Assembly (NCBI GenBank): GCA_013285945.1 | Contig: JABDGP010000008.1 | Coordinates: forward strand, 665-62,801 | Reading direction: 5' to 3' | DNA: 62,137 nucleotides | DNA from: Bacteroidota bacterium | GTDB lineage: Bacteria > Bacteroidota > Bacteroidia > Cytophagales > Cyclobacteriaceae | Shown here: piece after piece, positions 61,868-62,137 of the stretch | Position numbering within the stretch: the first letter of the stretch is position 1 | Layout of the letters: every line of letters begins with the position of its first letter | Program-made: the position numbers and the translations under genes | Notes under the pieces: generated by a model | Told to the model about the DNA's origin: nothing | Database searches by the model: none | Seen by the model: only the letters and a program-made list of their open reading frames with translations

Positions 61868-62137
61868 CTAAATAATCAACTTCCGGTGTGCCACCGGTAT
61901 GGATGGCAACCACGCTGGAGGTTGTGAAAGCTCATAAAAACGAACCATCAACCTGCCACTATAATCCCTTGGGGGGTTAAAAGTCACATGGAGAAGGCTT
62001 ATATTTTTCATTTGCTTCTGAAGGATTACGAATTTTTTTAGATCACGTGTGTCAGGAACATCTTCCGGAGAATCGGGAAGTTGTGAACTAACAATCGTTT
62101 GTTCTTTGAGAGAGCCTGATGCTCTTTTTGTATGCAA
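61868..62137 (-). CDS. Possible C-terminal part of an unidentified gene (edge of window)
   Basis: A leftward open frame enters from beyond the right edge and stops at 61868 (89 codons seen). Codon choice looks gene-like, but the residues (SSQLPDSPEDVPDTRDLKKF, then FNPPRDYSGRLMVRFYEL) match no family I know. It could be the end of a real gene or a chance frame; the true start lies outside the window. Confidence 0.35.
   Translation of the reverse strand: MHTKRASGSLKEQTIVSSQLPDSPEDVPDTRDLKKFVILQKQMKNISLLHVTFNPPRDYSGRLMVRFYELSQPPAWLPSIPVAHRKLII

Noticed and set aside
1-62137. CRISPR arrays, tRNA or rRNA genes, prophage, defence islands
   Set aside because: I saw no regularly spaced repeats, no cloverleaf with T-loop consensus, no rRNA-like blocks and no phage or restriction genes.

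Overview
The window reads as a chromosome segment of a Bacteroidota bacterium, most likely of the Cytophagales. Supporting signs are TAnnTTTG-type -7 promoter boxes (before rpsF and the superoxide dismutase gene), a murA-DUF4290 pair, an ExbB-ExbD-ExbD-TonB cluster, a TonB-dependent receptor of the carboxypeptidase-regulatory type, a LytS/LytR-type two-component pair, and a phosphosulfolactate-synthase-like gene of the kind seen in sulfonolipid-making gliding bacteria. Genes are dense, mostly in short operons. I found no rRNA, tRNA, CRISPR array, prophage or intact insertion sequence.

Region by region. 1-2.5 kb: two DoxX-like membrane proteins (one cut by the window start), a lipoprotein and a frameshifted DUF606/DMT transporter. 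2.7-5.1 kb: kdnA and kdnB for 8-amino-3,8-dideoxy-Kdo (Kdo8N), with related degenerate repeats on both sides of kdnB. 5.2-21 kb: mostly housekeeping genes: a beta-propeller lipoprotein, a fatty acid desaturase, murA with an Asp in place of the fosfomycin-target Cys, DUF4290, pcrA/uvrD, a RelE-type toxin-antitoxin pair, DUF4442 and DUF3109 genes, the rpsF-rpsR-rplI operon, a GlcG/HbpS protein, purB, a PaaE-like reductase, a serine hydrolase, and a rhomboid protease fused to MORN-like repeats and a TonB-type C-terminal domain. 21-28.8 kb: a PAS histidine kinase, a secreted DUF1579-like protein, an alpha/beta hydrolase whose nucleophile Ser is replaced by Asp, a three-gene envelope cluster with two Cys-rich small proteins, a MocR-type regulator and a Mn-type superoxide dismutase. 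28.9-33.6 kb: AraC regulator, VOC protein, and an ABC ATPase with an FtsX/MacB-type permease, probably one transcription unit. 34-37 kb: a YgiB-like lipoprotein with a YgiC-like ATP-grasp ligase, a small barrel protein and a YCF48-type propeller. 37-42.3 kb: TPR protein, ComA-like synthase, aroE and uvrB. 42.4-48.4 kb: a capsule/exopolysaccharide cluster (GT4, Wza, Wzc-type BY-kinase, CpsB-type phosphatase, SDR). 48.6-54.8 kb: hflX, a TonB-dependent receptor with an extra C-terminal module, and a divergent LytS/LytR pair. 54.8-61.8 kb: an energy-transduction cluster transcribed leftward: ExbB, ExbD, ExbD, TonB, small membrane protein, PstS-like lipoprotein, secreted TPR protein, ExbB, ExbD.

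The unifying theme is envelope biology: LPS sugar modification, capsule export, lipoprotein or lipid ABC transport, TonB energisation and several secreted proteins. The observations most worth a second look are the rhomboid-MORN-TonB_C fusion, the Ser-to-Asp hydrolase, the TonB/PstS/TPR cluster with two Exb sets, the short YgiB-like partner of the YgiC-like ligase, the Cys-rich envelope cluster, and the receptor with a Gly-rich linker and terminal beta module. All functional calls come from reading sequence and motifs; no database search was run.
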